Below, one piece after another: positions 12,043-24,911 of a stretch of DNA of 64,000 bases. The translations under genes were made by a program, and so were the position numbers. Within the stretch, counting starts at the first letter, position 1. The number at the start of each line of letters is the position of its first letter. The notes under the pieces are model-generated. The model ran no database searches. It was given only the letters and a program-made list of their open reading frames with translations, and was not told the DNA's origin. Source of the DNA: Apiosordaria backusii (lineage: Eukaryota; Ascomycota; Sordariomycetes; Sordariales; Lasiosphaeriaceae); NCBI GenBank assembly GCA_030549205.1, contig JAUKTV010000010.1, positions 1,240,001 to 1,304,000 of the forward strand. The letters are read 5' to 3'.

Positions 12043-13229
12043 TTATTCTGATCAGCAGGTGCAGGCAGGCTGCAGGATGGGTATTGTTGAGCCTCCAATC
12101 CACTCACATACTCCCTCATTGGCATGGTTAAGCCTGGACCGCTGAAGAACTGCTGAGTTGTCATATCAAAAGCAAGCAGGGCCGCCCTAAATTGCAGGGT
12201 CTGTCATAAATGTGAGGTTGTTATTGGTCCCAGACAGTGACTCGAAGAGTTGTGGAACGACCATGGAAAAGATATGAGCGGGTTGGATGAGTATCACCAC
12301 CTCATTCTCATGCGTTGCCAGTGCAGTTATCTCTCTGGTACTTTGAAGCACTCTGTGGCGTCACACCAGGCTGGCTTCGTGAGACACAATTATATTTCGC
12401 CACTGTGCCGTGACCCATGTAAGGCGCCCAAGGTCGCATGTTACTAAAGTACCTTACTCGGGTAGGTACCTCACAGCGTTGTGCACATGGCGGTGTACGA
12501 CGAAGTAAGGTAGTGGTTCAGAACTTGGATTCAGCCTTTTTCGGACCAGGCTGCCTGTGTTGCCAGGGGACATCAGCAAGAAAGGGTGGTCTGAACCTCA
12601 TGCGCCATGGTACCTCCCCTTTGGCACCCCTCCCAACCCATATCAAGTCCAAGTCATTTTAATATGGCCATCATTACCCGGCACCACCGAGGGATCTGTG
12701 GACAGTTGCCTCAAATCGAGCAAGGAGCCAGAGAACTGAACACACCTTGGTTCGTTTCAGACATAAACTATAAGCACGAAAAAGAACTTGAAGTCCTGTG
12801 TTTTGGTGTTTATACCACTGTTGCATATCCTTATTAACGTATAAGGTGTCGATGGTGTACCAATGGTCTTGTGGTTTGGATGATCAAGAGCCGCTTGGGC
12901 TGCAATGGACTCGTTGTTGGGCGCCAATCCAAGACCCTATATTGCTGGCTCGGTGAGGTGTACTATGCGGTGTAATTGGTTGCACTTCTGTTCTGGCACG
13001 ACTTCGTGAAGGCCGCTGTGCGTGAGGCAGCCATCTCCCACAGGCGAACCGCCGCATCTTGGCTCTTCAGCTCATCAACGATGTCCTCTGCTATAAAGTG
13101 GGCCGGACCGCCCTTTCCACCAAGCCTTGTTGTAAGTGCACAGCTTTTCGCCTCAAAAACATTACACATTGCCATCTGTCCGTCGAGTTCGGTCTCTTAG
13201 AAGAGACCAGGCGTTTTCAGTTTTACACA
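12043..13229. other. Intergenic region
   Basis: About 1.2 kb with no supported gene. A partly self-complementary stretch (12866-12939, GGTCTTG...CCAAGACC ends) lies inside. It lacks tRNA A and B boxes. Confidence 0.5.
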
Positions 13230-13761
13230 ATGTCCAATGATCCTGATGATGTTAGAACGGGCCGTAGTCGGCGGCGCGTTCAGACCACCAACTCTTTCCA
13301 GCCCCCTGGCACTGTAAGACGACGAATCAGCACATGGATGTTCAGCATTTCAGGAACTGCCCAACCTCCGAAAGCTGATCTAAATTCAGCAGATATCCAG
13401 CAAGAATATCCATGCTATAATCTCCACTGGGAGGACTTGGAACGGTACCTGAAAGGAATTTGGAAAGATCGAGATTTTGTGGAGCATGTGGTAAGCTTCT
13501 CAGGTCCTTTAATGCTGCTCCCTTGAATGCTGAGCCCCGATTGTGTATCAGGAAAACGACCGCTACATCTTCCACACCCCTCCACCAGGACTGACGGATG
13601 TGCGTACATGCTGTGCAAAGCCTCATCCCTTCGTGTTTCCAAGACATTAGTAAAAGTGCTGACTGTTTGGATCTCAGGAGCAACGGCGCGAAATTGTCAG
13701 TTTACGCTATCACAACGGGACGCGGAATGCCTCAGAATCGCCTGAACGCCCAGTCCAGTGA
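13230..13761 (+). CDS. Small hypothetical protein (130 aa)
   Basis: Three exons (13230-13490, 13552-13599, 13678-13761) join in phase to 130 residues. The N-terminus is basic and Ser/Thr-rich (TGRSRRRVQTTNS). The middle, CYNLHWEDLERYLKGIWKDR, resembles an ordered helical segment. The third exon reads EQRREIVSLRYHNGTR before the stop. No signal peptide or membrane segment is visible. I do not recognise the family. It lies 388 bp upstream of, and on the same strand as, the CorA-like gene. The two introns have sound splice sites (GTAAGC/CAG and GTGCGT/CAG), but the 48-bp middle exon makes the model tentative. Confidence 0.5.
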
Positions 13762-14148
13762 GCGACTTGTTTGGGCTGAACGGAAGTGAAAGGGATTTTT
13801 TGTATACGAACGTTGTTTGCGGCTCAGGCGCTTGTATTTCCGTAGTTAATTGCGAACTGTTGCTGAAAATTCGACACGTCGCTTGACCAGTTGTGAACCA
13901 TGTGCCTTTTCGTTTGTCATTGGGCCTTGCAAATTGCATGCGTGCCACGGATCGCCCGACGAAAACGCCGGTTTGCTGCTTTTGGAACACCAACACAGCC
14001 ATGTCTGGCATACTCACGAGGCAGTCCAGCAAGATTATCCGTGCCAATATATTAAGTCTTGAAACATCCCAACCCCCCCATGCATTTTGCGGTCGTTCAG
14101 TGAACTTGAGCCTCATTCATAAGCAAATTAGCTTGGATTCTCATCACA

Positions 14149-15995
14149 ATGAACACCCAGACTTCAATTCAGTCACCAACCACGTCACTGAACCTGGCAC
14201 AGACGCCAGTTCCAGCTCAGCCGCGGATGGACGACTTCCACAAATCGCTGGCCAAATGGCGCGAATGGCCCACCAACTTGATTCCACGAACGGCGCTCAT
14301 GAACCCAAATACCCTGAGGTCGTATAGAACTCAACTGGATGCAGCCGGACCCGATCTATTGACCGATCAAGAAACTGAAATTGAGGTGCGCTTTCGAGAC
14401 TTTGAGGTTGATGGGAGAGCTCTGGCCAAGAAAAATGTCCACAGCGAACAGAAATTACGCGACTGGTTGGGTATTGTCGAGAAGCCTAGCACAGCAAATA
14501 CTCCGTCAAATCTTATGAGCACAACAAAACGTGATCCGAAATCGCGCTTCATGTGAGATGATGAGCCGTTTGCTACCTTAAACGACGCGTCTGTGTGCGT
14601 GTGCCCGCTAACCTCGCGCCAGATACATCTATGCCGACGATTCACGCGATCGACTGCGTATCACCAGGTCGATGTTGACAATGATATTGTCGTTCCACCA
14701 GGTGATGCCGGAGTACCTTGACTTTTTGAAGTCGTTTGGGCTTCAAACGGCTGCTCGCGACCTCTACTTCAGCGGTTTCCGGCGGCAAATAGCGCTCAAG
14801 AAGCCATCAGCAGCTCACAACTTGGATGCTCTAGGAAGATCTACCCAGCAGTACCAAATCGCCTATAGCCTCAAGGGCGTGACTGCAAAAGGCGAAGCTC
14901 AGTGGTCAATCCGAAACGCCGCTATCTATCATCAGTACGATGTGAACTCTGATCGAGCCGTTTGGATCGTGACAAAGGGCGGGTGTGATCTCTATGAGAG
15001 TTATAAGGAGCTCACAGATTCGGGCGGCAGGCCAGAAGACAGGGCTTTCCTCTCGGCAGATCAGTGCTTTCTGTCTAGCCTGGCTCCGCATCTTTTGTTT
15101 TGTCGCTGGTCAGTTGACGATTGGCGAGGTTATCTGAGGTGGCTCGAGGACAAGGTGGAGAAAGACAGCCTGCTTGGAGTGCTAGGATTCAGAGAACCGG
15201 GCCAGCGTCCGAAACGCTATCAAGCCCGTGATGTTCAGCATATGCAAATTTGGCAAGAGCGAGCAAGCGAAGCGGTTGTAGTTTTGGAGGGCAACATCGA
15301 AGTGATGCAATCTTTGGGACAGTTTTACCAGGGACTGGCTCAAGACGACCGGTTCCCTCAGCGAAGTTGTGCCGGGGATATCGCAGACTTCGTAAACCAA
15401 CTGGACGCCATGATTGCAGACCTGAGAAACGGCGTTAGTAGAGCCAAGGCTCTCGTCAAGACCACCGCTGACCGCAAAGAGCTGGTAAGAGCACCCATCA
15501 TCTCTTGGACAACTGCTTGAGAAAAGTGTTGACTGTGGTTGACTGGTTTTCCTGAAGATTATACAACATCGCCAAAACGAGACCGAAGAGCGGATGCATC
15601 GTTTGAACAAGAATATGGAAGAAGAAACGTTGGTGGTCAGGATCATCACCCTCGTGACGCTCGTGTATCTTCCGGCCACATTCGTGTCTACATTGTTCAG
15701 CACCGACATCATCAAGTATCAGGACGACGCATACCCGAATGGCAAGTTCTCAGAAGTTGCAATGGTCCGTTGGATTCAGGTGACCGTTCCTTTGACCATC
15801 ATGACTTTAATCGCCGCGTGGCTGGGGAAATGGTGGGCATCGAAAGGCTCGGAAGATGCAGCAGAAGCTGTTGAGCTGCAGGATAAGGGTCTGCAGAGGT
15901 GGTGGCATCATGTGACATTTCTGCTATCTCGATGGGCAGGGAGGAAGACTGCATCGCCGGTGATGTCGTTCCCGATGAATGCTCTGCCACCCTGA
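14149..15995 (+). CDS. CorA-like divalent-cation transporter domain protein
   Basis: Three exons (14149-14552, 14623-15484, 15558-15995) give 567 residues. The long cytosolic part contains the stretch SFHQVMPEYLDFLKSFG and FSGFRRQ, typical of a large fungal family with a C-terminal CorA-like fold. Near the end a charged helix (about 423-447) leads into a membrane span (about 448-470, IITLVTLVYLPATFVSTLF), a short loop starting STDIIKY, and a second span (about 490-508). Two adjacent C-terminal spans are the hallmark of CorA magnesium channels. The canonical GMN signature is not visible after the first span, as is usual in this fungal branch, so real magnesium transport is uncertain. The last intron (15485-15557) precedes the membrane domain. 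Confidence 0.75.
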
Positions 15996-17009
15996 GCACA
16001 GTGACACTGGTGTAGATATGTTGCTTTGTTTGCATCTCCGCAGTCAGAAGTGGAACAGATGCAGTGGAAGGATCAATAAAACCTCTGACTTGTTCCGATG
16101 ATAGATAATGTAAAAGTGACTTTGCCGCCTCACTGACCACACGATTGTTGATCGAGGATTGAAGCCAGTGTTTGGATGCCAGTGAGAAGATACCTTTCCC
16201 ACCAAGTGGTCCCTGCGCTACGTGTTTGGTGGGGTAGTGCACGGGACCCTGTCAATCATTTATCATTTGAGCCCTTCTTTAGGATGAACAGGCACAGGCC
16301 TTGAGACCGTCAGAATATGGACCGAGCAAAGCTATTTGATGGTCGAAAAGAAATATATTATTCTGTCGGTTATACGAGATACTTGGAGCTTAATCCCGCG
16401 GTGATGCAGACAAAAACCCTATGTCTTAGCACGCGACCTCACTGACATCACAGCGGGCTCCTGCCTGTCACTGTGGAGTCCATCTGCCGAACCTGCAGCA
16501 TGGATGTCCAGGAACTCTCATCCCAAATGTCAGGGCCGATATCAAGGTTAAAAATGGGGTTAACATTCCATCGAGCCAACACTCATTTTCATTTCTTCCA
16601 TTCAGGTACACCTCCCGACAGTGTGAATGATGACCGGACGAATTCAGGCAGCCGCAAGGGCAATTGGTTCGCACTCGTTCTCGTCAGAGGCTGAAGAACC
16701 GAATGGCAACACCACGCCAGCTTTCCATGGCTGCAGGCCCTCAGCCTCGTCAAACATCTTTCAGCACCCCGCACCCCCCCAAAAAGGCGTCCTCGTCCCT
16801 CTTCATTTCCCGCTTCACATCTTTACTCCGTAGTCAGTGCTTTCTCATCCCATGTAAGCATCTGTCCCACGAGCGTCGTTCTACTACTACTGCCTCGGCA
16901 CACAATTCCGAATCCAACGCCAACGCGGGCGTTTTCCTTCCCTACCCACCTTGTGGCCGGTTTCTTGGCTGCCAGGCTGCAAGCGAACGAGCACAGCGCC
17001 ATAGCGACC
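15996..17009. other. Intergenic region
   Basis: About 1 kb between the CorA-like gene and the kinase gene. C-rich and CT-rich runs near 16740-16960 suggest the 5' leader of the downstream gene. An open frame of 147 codons on the minus strand (15799-16242) overlaps the CorA-like gene and has no protein character. Confidence 0.5.
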
Positions 17010-20000
17010 ATGGCATCTAATGTCAGCAATGCCAAAGCCCGGTTCTTTGACATGCTCAAAGACTGTAGACGAAAGAGTTATGATGGCCGCCACTTTTACC
17101 GTCCGGACGACATCAGGGCTTGGATGCTGGCAAAAGATGAAAACCAGGTCGCCAACGTCGCCCATCTTCTTCAAGCTGTTTCCAGTCGTAACACCTTCCC
17201 CCCTCGACTGGATGATATCCAGTCTGCGATGGTAGTTTTTGCAGTCCTTGTCTCCATCGAATGCGGCGATTTACTGGCCGATTTTGTCCAATTCTTTGGA
17301 GATGATGATCTCAACAAAAGAATACCGGATGGAATCATCGATGCACTTCAACGATCTTCCCTTCGAGCGCCGGCAGAAGTCCCTGGCATTTTATCCCGCT
17401 TTGAACAACACCGGTGGGCTTTTGCACCGGCAAAGATGGAGTCCATTCATCGCCAAAAAACGGCTCTAATTTATGGTCACCACATCCTTCCATTTTGCAA
17501 GAAAGAGAGGGCAGGGAGTGGTGGCACTGCGGTCGTCTACAAGGTTCTAATCCAAGACGACCTGATACCAGATACTCTTCGCATAGAATTGGCAGGATCC
17601 GAGATGGAGGACCAGGATTGTGGCAAGGTATGCGGCTTCAGTTGCAGTAACCTTTTTCCTGGCCTCACAAATTACTAACATGTCGCGCTTTCTCAGTGTT
17701 ATCGATTGGCCGTCAAATCCTACAATAAACCAGACTGGGAACCCTACAAGACGGAACGAAACACCTTTCAAGGCATCCGAAAGATTCAGGGAGTGGTAAA
17801 ATATCTTGGGTCGTTCGAGTACGATGGATCTGGGGGCGACGACTTGCGGAACTACAATATTCTTCTAGAATATGGTGACCAAGACCTTGAGGAATACCTT
17901 GCAGACGCATACCCCCCCGTTCTCAATTCCGAAATTATCAACTTCTGGAAGAAGATATTTCGAGTCGCTGATACACTCCAAAACTTCCACAACTTTGAGT
18001 ATGAACGACCAGACGGTGTGAAGACACTCTTTGACGGGTAAATATCTTTATCATCTATTTCTCACTTATGTCTTGTTTGCCGGACCCTCTGACTCTTTGA
18101 TACCATCTCAGGTGGCATGGAGACATCAAACCAAGCAACATTCTATTCGTTCAGCAACAGTTCAAGCTCGCAGACTTTGGTTATGCTAAGTTTGAGGCGA
18201 ACAGCCGAGAAGCCAGCCCTGCGACCGAAATTTTGGGAGTGACCTACACCTATGGTATGACCTCACCTGTTTCCGCTTGCGTACCCTCAATTAATCAAAC
18301 CAAGGTGCCCCGGAATGTGATCCCGGGCGACTCAGGAAGAAAACCTCGACCAAGCACACGCAGGAAATTGACACCTGGTCCTTCGGGTGTGTTTTGTCAA
18401 GTGTCGCGACCTGGGTTGTGCTTGGTTCCTTCGCCTATGATCAATATCGGGAATTTCGCAAACGCGCCATCAGTAACCTGCTTGCGCAACGGACGGCAGA
18501 AAACAACTTCGATGCGCCAAAAGCCCACGACAGATTTCACGATGGCCACGATGTATTACAAGCAGTGAAGGACTGGCACCAATATCTGCGTAACTCGATG
18601 AGACGGTCGGACACCATTACTGGAAAGGTCTTGGACCTAGTTGAGAAGAAGATGTTGTTGGCTGACCCTCAAGAAAGGCTGTCATCTAAAGCATTGGTAC
18701 AAAGGCTCGAGAAGCTTGTTGGGGTGGCAAAGTATGAGTATTCCGCGGCTGTGAAGGATGATCAAGTGCCCAATATATCGCAGGATATGCTGAAGGCCTT
18801 GTTGGATTTGGATTACCGGGTTGCATGCAACACAGGAACGGATGATCACCGCCGCACAACGAGAGCTATGGCGCGCGAACAGACACAAAGGACCACACGT
18901 GCCAACAAGACGGAACGCCTCGACGAAATGATTGTCCCAGCCAAGGTTGCAGGCCGACAGGAGGTTCTTGAATCCATGCTCGGAGAAACGATTGGTGATC
19001 GCGACCACCTTTACGAAAGTCCAGCCCTCGACGGAACTGATCATGACATGCCTGTTCCCGAGGCTCGGCAACTTCCATCGCCAAAGGTTCCACACGCTAA
19101 GCCAGCCACATCCCATGCCATCCACAGTGATCAAACTGTCCAACAGCAGCCAGCAGTTCCAGCTTTCCAGTACAGCCGCAACCGTGGGTTCGACATTCCG
19201 TCTTCCCCCCCAACCTACAGTGAAACGCCAGTTACTCATGGCCAAGCTGCCCATATTCCTAATTTTTTCCGTCCTGTTCAAGACCCGCGGGAAGAATCGA
19301 ACACGCCAAGTCGCCGTGGTACAATCACTGCCCAACCACCTACTAATCCTGGATCATCTCCGGAACCAGGAGGGACCATTCTGTCAACAGAGGTGCCTCA
19401 GCGTAGGCCATTGTTGAGACTACCTTCGATGCGTACTGGCCAGTCAGCTTTATCAAATGAAGCCCAGTTCGACTTGTATCCGATTGGAGAGCTACGTAGG
19501 AGGCTATGCAGTCTCTGGGAACGGGAGAGTAAAGGTGCTATTTTCGGTTTGCTCAAGGGAAAGGTGCCGCAGGATCCAAGGCTCAAGGATTTCATCAAAG
19601 ACCGAGATATCGTAAGTGGTTGTCTTCACATAGCATCGGAAGCCGTAAACCGGCAATCCGGTTTCCTTTCGCTAATAAAAAGTGTAGATATTCCTTGTGG
19701 ATAACGGGTGGAACATGAGACCGCATTGGACCTGCACTACCAAAGTACTGGAGGCTTTGGCAATGCAAATCGGGCCTCTGGATGACAATGGCCTGGACCT
19801 CTGGTTTACCATTGGCGATAAGAAGAGGAAAAACGTCCGAGGCTTTGCGATTCAATCCGCGTTCCGAGAGGCCATGGCTGAGGTAAAAGCCCCCGACAAT
19901 TCAGCTCTGTATCAAACTTCTATGGCACAGTCCCTGCATAATATCTTCAAGGACTATCAGACAACCATGGTGTCCTCGAAAAAGAAGCTCACCCTCATCA

Positions 20001-20574
20001 TCCTCACCACCGGGGAATGGGAAATGGGAGAGCCCGATGACGTTGAAAATGTTATTGTGGACACCATTCGCAAGCTGAGTTCTGAAAATCAGCATTTTTG
20101 GATAGAGCGCCAATGCACCATACAATTTGTCTCATTTGGCGATAACCAGCAGGCCTTGGAGAGGTTGCAAAGCTTGGACGACCACTTGGGCGCACGCTTC
20201 AACATCCCGTAAGTACCTGAAATTTCCATGCTCGCCCTCCTGCCTCCAAACTCCATTCACATGCTGACTTAATCTTTTTTTCCAGAGATGTCATTGACAC
20301 GGAGCCATGGACTGGGGATCCGAACAAAATGCTACTCGGAAGCATCAAGTCATCTCTTGACGGACAAGAGACACCGGATATGCGCACCCCCCTGAGCCCG
20401 GAAGGGCATTTCTCACTTTCTAGCCAGTCAGCCTCGAGCGCAAACATGGACTTGTATATGCACAACGGCTCAACTTGGGGTGGATCTCGAAGCCCTTCAC
20501 CACGCCCATCATCGCAGCACACATCATCGAAAGCCTCAATTCGAAAAAGTGTGCGGTCATTTTTCCATCATTGA
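17010..20574 (+). CDS. Protein kinase with C-terminal vWA-like domain
   Basis: Six exons (17010-17627, 17697-18037, 18112-18254, 18305-19611, 19688-20208, 20286-20574) join in phase to 1072 residues. An N-terminal helical region (1-160) precedes a kinase domain: glycine loop AGSGGTAVVYK (about 167), LAVK lysine (213), catalytic HGDIKPSNIL (about 322, HGD in place of HRD), DFG (about 345) and APEC (about 369), then DTWSFGCVL. A Pro/Ser/Gln-rich, probably disordered linker (about 500-760) follows. The C-terminal part (about 804-976) begins IFLVDNGWNM and contains LTLIILTTGEWE, the alternation of hydrophobic strands expected of a von Willebrand A fold with a partial metal site. Such kinase-vWA proteins are common and uncharacterised in filamentous fungi. 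An in-frame ATG at 16953 could extend the N-terminus by 19 residues. Confidence 0.78.
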
Positions 20575-21425
20575 ACTTCGCAATGCCTGCTTTTGATATC
20601 TTGGTGAACACTGGATTTGGATTTAGAGCGATTTCTTTGTGATGTCAACATTCCCCCCCTAACTGTTTTATTTCCTCAGAGTGCTGTTTTTGACCTTTCA
20701 GATTTTGGGACACAAAGCTTCATGCTTGGAAGTACTTTCTTTCCAAGGTGCTACTTGGATTGGTATGTAGTTGACTGAGAGGACACGAGTTGGATTGACA
20801 GGACACGGGTTGGATAACAGGACACGGGTTAGATAACGTATATGTCAAGCTGTATGGGTTTACCCAGACAATACAAACATATTTTACGGCCCAATGTGGG
20901 CTGTCGAAAAAAGTGCTGCATGAGCATGCTAAGGCGTACCGTCAAAAAATAACCTCCGTGGTTTGGCAAAAAGCCCATTCAGAAGAGGTTCCTTCCAGCT
21001 GCCGGCTAACCACGGCCCTCAGGCTTCCCCTCCGGCTCTCCGACTGTGCGCCTGACTGCTAGGGGCGGGGGCGGGGCGGAATTTTGGTCAGGTCAGACGT
21101 CGTCGGCAACGGCCGAGCGGAGCCTCACCAAAACTGCCCATTCCACGGGGACTGGACCGATAGGCGGGAATAACGGCGCTGTTTGTCGGGGTAATTGTTT
21201 TTAGTGGGCCCGGGGCTGATAGCGCTAGATCCCGGGAAGGCAGGCGGCTAGGCTGGATTCTCGACCGATCTTTTGATCTTTTGGGGAGTGCCTCACCATT
21301 GGGACATTGAGGTCATTGTATAAATCCCATTTCCCTTCTGGTTTTTTCTGGATAGTTGTTTCTTGTTTTGTTGCCTTCAATTGATCTGTTTCAACTGTTT
21401 GGAGTTCTTACACACAACGGTCAAA
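20575..21425. other. Intergenic region with short tandem repeat and GC-rich promoter
   Basis: A 15-bp unit of the type GGACACGGGTTGGAT occurs three times at 20781, 20801 and 20820. Around 21060 a GC-rich stretch (GGGGCGGGGGCGGGGCGG) may be part of the promoter of the D-amino-acid oxidase gene. No gene is supported. Confidence 0.5.
20781..20838 (+). repeat. Three-copy short direct repeat (GGACACGRGTTRGAT)
   Basis: Copies start at 20781, 20801 and 20820 with spacers of 4-5 bp and differ at one or two purine positions. The repeat lies about 200 bp after the kinase gene. Confidence 0.8.
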
Positions 21426-22682
21426 ATGCCCACCATTGTTGTTCTTGGGTGAGTCTTACCCCACATCACCGCTGCCGGTGCCGGAACTGACGATGGATAA
21501 TAGCGCCGGTGTGAACGGTCTTACTTGCGCGCTTCAGTTGGCGAAGCAAGGGGGGAATGAGATTACGGTTGTTGCGAAGCACATGCCTGGGGATTATGAC
21601 GTTGAGTATACTTCTCCGTGGGCGGGGGCGAATGTGTTGCCGTGAGTCTACCTGAACATGTCCGCCATGAGATGGAAATGTGCTGAGAGGCCTGCAGAAT
21701 GGCGCTTGATAAGGACAGCCGTTGGGAAAGAAGGACTTGGCCTGAGCTGAGACGCTTAGCGAAGGAGGTTCCGGAGGCTGGGTTGCATGTTCAGAGTGAG
21801 TTCCTGAAGCCGGTCCCGTGTCAATGGCAGTGGTTCTGACTGTGGAAAACAGCTGCCCGTGTCCTTCGCCGTGAAAAAGATGTGGCGGCCGGCTTGAAGG
21901 CCGCGTTGGCCGATGGCCTGTATCAGTTTGACCCTTGGTATAAGGACGTCATGGACAACTTCCGCGAGATACCCGCGGATGAGCTGCCGAAGGGGATGCA
22001 CTCTGGGTGTGAGTTCATGTCTGTCTGTATCAACACAGCTATTTACCTCCCTTGGCTTGTTGGGCAGTGCGCCAAGTACGGGGTGCAGTTTAAGAGAGGC
22101 ATCTTGAAGCACATCTCCGAGGCTTACAACCTCAGTCACACTGGGAAGAAGGCTGATATTGTGATTAATGCTTCTGGTGTTTTGGCCTGCAGGCTGGGAG
22201 GTGTCATGGATAAGGCCGTGTACCCGGCACGAGGGCAGGTTGTAGTGGTGAGGAATGAGGCTAAGGGCTTCATGCCAACCAGCAGCGGCAGTGACGATGG
22301 AGATGATGAGATCATGTATGTGATGCAGCGTGCGTTGGGAGGGGGCACTGTCCTGGGAGGCACCTATGCAAAGCACAACTGGGACCCGAACCCGGATCCA
22401 AACATTGCAGTGCGCATTATGAAGCGGGCGGTGGAGGCGCATCCAGAGTTGACTGACGGGAAGGGCATTGAGGCGCTGAGCATCATCCGGCACGGTGTCG
22501 GGCTACGGCCAGCGAGAGAGGGTGGTGTTAGGATTGAGAAGGAGAAGATTGATGGGACCTGGGTTGTTCACAACTATGGTCATGCTGGATGGGGATACCA
22601 GGGGAGTTATGGATGTGCTGAGAAAGTGGTGGAGCTGGTTGATGAGATTGTGAAGCAGGAGAAGCGCCAGTCAAAGCTGTGA
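21426..22682 (+). CDS. Peroxisomal D-amino-acid oxidase
   Basis: Four exons (21426-21448, 21504-21641, 21698-21795, 21853-22682) give 362 residues, normal for this family. The N-terminal dinucleotide motif VLGAGVNG (6-13) binds FAD. The body shows ARGQVVVVRN and, near the end, HNYGHAGWGYQGSYGCA, matching the C-terminal flavin-contact motif of D-amino-acid and D-aspartate oxidases. The last three residues are SKL, a canonical peroxisomal targeting signal. The enzyme oxidises D-amino acids to oxo acids, ammonia and hydrogen peroxide. Preference for neutral or acidic substrates cannot be read directly. Confidence 0.92.
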
Positions 22683-22940
22683 TCGCGTTTCAATGAGAAC
22701 TGAATAATGATAATGACAACGAACTGAACTTTCACGCCTTGAATCAGTTATTTGCTTTCAATTTGAACAGGGTTGCCAGAGACGAGAAGAGGTTGTTTGA
22801 AGCGCAGTTAAACCGAGTGGCCGAGTGCCGCCAGTTGACCGCCGGGTGTCCACTTTAATTAGAGAGCTCTGGAGCTTGGAGCTCTCGCAACGCGTCCTCT
22901 TCGCGACGACCGACCTTGGAGCTCCAACAGCAACGCCAAC

Positions 22941-24340
22941 ATGACGGGCCGAAAACCACCATTGCACCGGCAAGCCGTTGAGTTTGTAGGTGACCTGTTG
23001 AAGGGTCACCATGAGCTCTCTCGCACCATTGCACCGGCGCTCTTCCTGGCAGATGCGGTCCTCTGCGCCCTGATCATTCGGTTGATCCCTTGTAAGCAAC
23101 TGTTGCGCAAGCCAGCTTGACGACCCAACTAACGTTCTATGTGACAAGACACCGAAATCGATTGGAAAGCATACATGGAGCAAGTGTCCCAATTTGTGTC
23201 TGGCGAGCGCGACTATACGAAAATCCAAGGAGGCACCGGTCCTCTGGTCTACCCTGCCGCCCATGTTTACACGTATACGGGGCTGTACTACCTGACCAAC
23301 GAGGGGAAAAATATTTTGTTGGCGCAAAAGCTATTCGCAGTTCTATATGTGATCACTTTGGGGGTTGTAATGAGGTGTTACCGCAATGCTAGGGTATGCA
23401 AGACGCAGAACACCTAGTCTAGAACAAAGCTGACATGCAGCCGCGCCAGGTGCCCCCTTATGTTCTCCCCCTTCTCATCCTCTCCAAACGTCTGCATAGT
23501 ATCTTCGTCCTCCGCTGTTTCAACGACTGCTTCGCCGTTCTTTTCTTGTTCCTCACCATTCTCGCCTTCCAAAATCGGTCGTGGCGGGCTGGTGTTCTCT
23601 TCTACGCTTGGGGTTTGGGCATCAAGATGACCCTGCTGTTAGTGCTCCCCGCAGTGGGCATCATTTTACTCCTGGCAACAGGACTCGGCTCAGCTTTGCA
23701 GTCCGCAGCGATCATCGTGTTGGTCCAAGTCCTGATCGGAGTACCTTTTCTTGCCAACAACCCTTGGGGCTACCTTGGACGGGCTTTCGAGCTCTCTCGA
23801 CAGTTTTTCTTCAAGTGGACGGTAAACTGGCGATTCATGGGAGAACAAGCCTTTTTGAGCAAGGAGTTTGCAGTTTCTCTTCTAGCACTCCATATCCTGG
23901 TCTTGCTCAGCTTCATCACCACTCGGTGGCTCAAGGGGACTGGAAGATCACTGTCCCATATCATCACATCGATTCTCCAGTTCAAATCTCCTTTCAGACC
24001 ACAGGAACAGAAGGCCATTGCCGAAGCCATCACTCCAGAGTATATTATGACAACCATACTCTCAGCCAACGTCATTGGCCTCCTTTTCGCCCGCTCTCTC
24101 CACTACCAGTTCTACGCATATCTCGCCTGGTCAACCCCCTATCTGCTCTACAAGAGCCGCGCCCATCCCATCCTCCAGTATGTTTTGTGGGCTGCGCAGG
24201 AGTGGGCTTGGAATGTCTATCCCAGCACGCCTTTCAGCTCGGGTATTGTCATCGGCGTTATGGCAGTTACTGTTGCACAGGTCTGGCTGGGAACGAGGCG
24301 ATCTGAGATATGGGTCGACAATGCCGAGAAGACGAAGTGA
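22941..24340 (+). CDS. alg3: ALG3 dolichyl-P-mannose:Man5GlcNAc2-PP-dolichol alpha-1,3-mannosyltransferase
   Basis: Three exons (22941-23091, 23149-23393, 23450-24340) give 428 residues. The enzyme adds the first lumenal mannose, from dolichyl-phosphate mannose, to the N-glycan precursor in the ER membrane. The conserved lumenal loop WKAYMEQV...GERDYTKIQGGTGPLVYP is present, and the segment VPPYVLPLLILSKRLHSIF matches the family. Many hydrophobic segments give a polytopic membrane protein. The second intron uses the downstream of two CAG acceptors (23449), because only that one keeps the conserved RVPPY. The gene ends 96 bp from the convergent EIF1AD-like gene. Confidence 0.93.
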
Positions 24341-24436
24341 TCGAGGGCTGGATAGCTCTTCACGATCCAATCGTGTATGGTTCTGCGTATGCCGGGATTA
24401 GGCGGAGGGCGAAGCTCGTTTCGAAGGCCGGCTCAA

Positions 24437-24911
24437 TCAACGCTTATCCTCGTCTTCCGAATCGCTTGGCGGCATCTTTCCTACATTGGATTCCTCTTCA
24501 CTGTCCGAGTCGTCGTATGTCTTTTTCTCGAATTTCTTGGGCCTGCACGATGTCAGCCAAATATGCCACCAGCTATAGAACAAGAGGGCGTTACCAATAG
24601 GGTTGCTTCCTCCATTGCTTCTCATCGCGCACGATATTGATGATCTCGCCAACCACCCTGCTAGAGGCAGGTCTCTCGTCTGCCGAAGCCAGGTCTACCA
24701 AGACGTACCCCCCTCTCTTGATGAATATCGCATTGCGAAAGCGCGACTCGAGTTCGACGAGGATGGTCTTGGTGTTGGGCAACTCACAGGTATAGAGGTT
24801 GTTGCCCTCGACTTTGAGCACGCGGGCGAGCGATTGAGACTCGGTGAGCTCGTCGGGGGGAGTGAGAGTCTCCTGCGCCGCAGCGAGAATATTGCGCTTT
24901 GACTTGGCCAT
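24437..24911 (-). CDS. EIF1AD-like S1/OB-fold RNA-binding protein
   Basis: Two exons (24911-24595 and 24542-24437) give 140 residues. The first 100 form an eIF1A-type OB fold: SLARVLKVEGNNLYTCELPN, ESRFRNAIFIKRGGYVLVDL and IINIVRDEKQW match eIF1A-domain-containing proteins rather than eIF1A itself. The acidic tail (YDDSDSEEESN) is typical of this small nuclear family. The intron (24594-24543) must be removed to keep the acidic tail in frame. Its role in animals and fungi is poorly defined. The gene is convergent with ALG3 and divergent from the HAD phosphatase gene. Confidence 0.85.

Noticed and set aside
12866..12939. tRNA-like fold with complementary ends GGTCTTG/CCAAGACC
   Set aside because: No A box or B box and no plausible anticodon arm could be placed.
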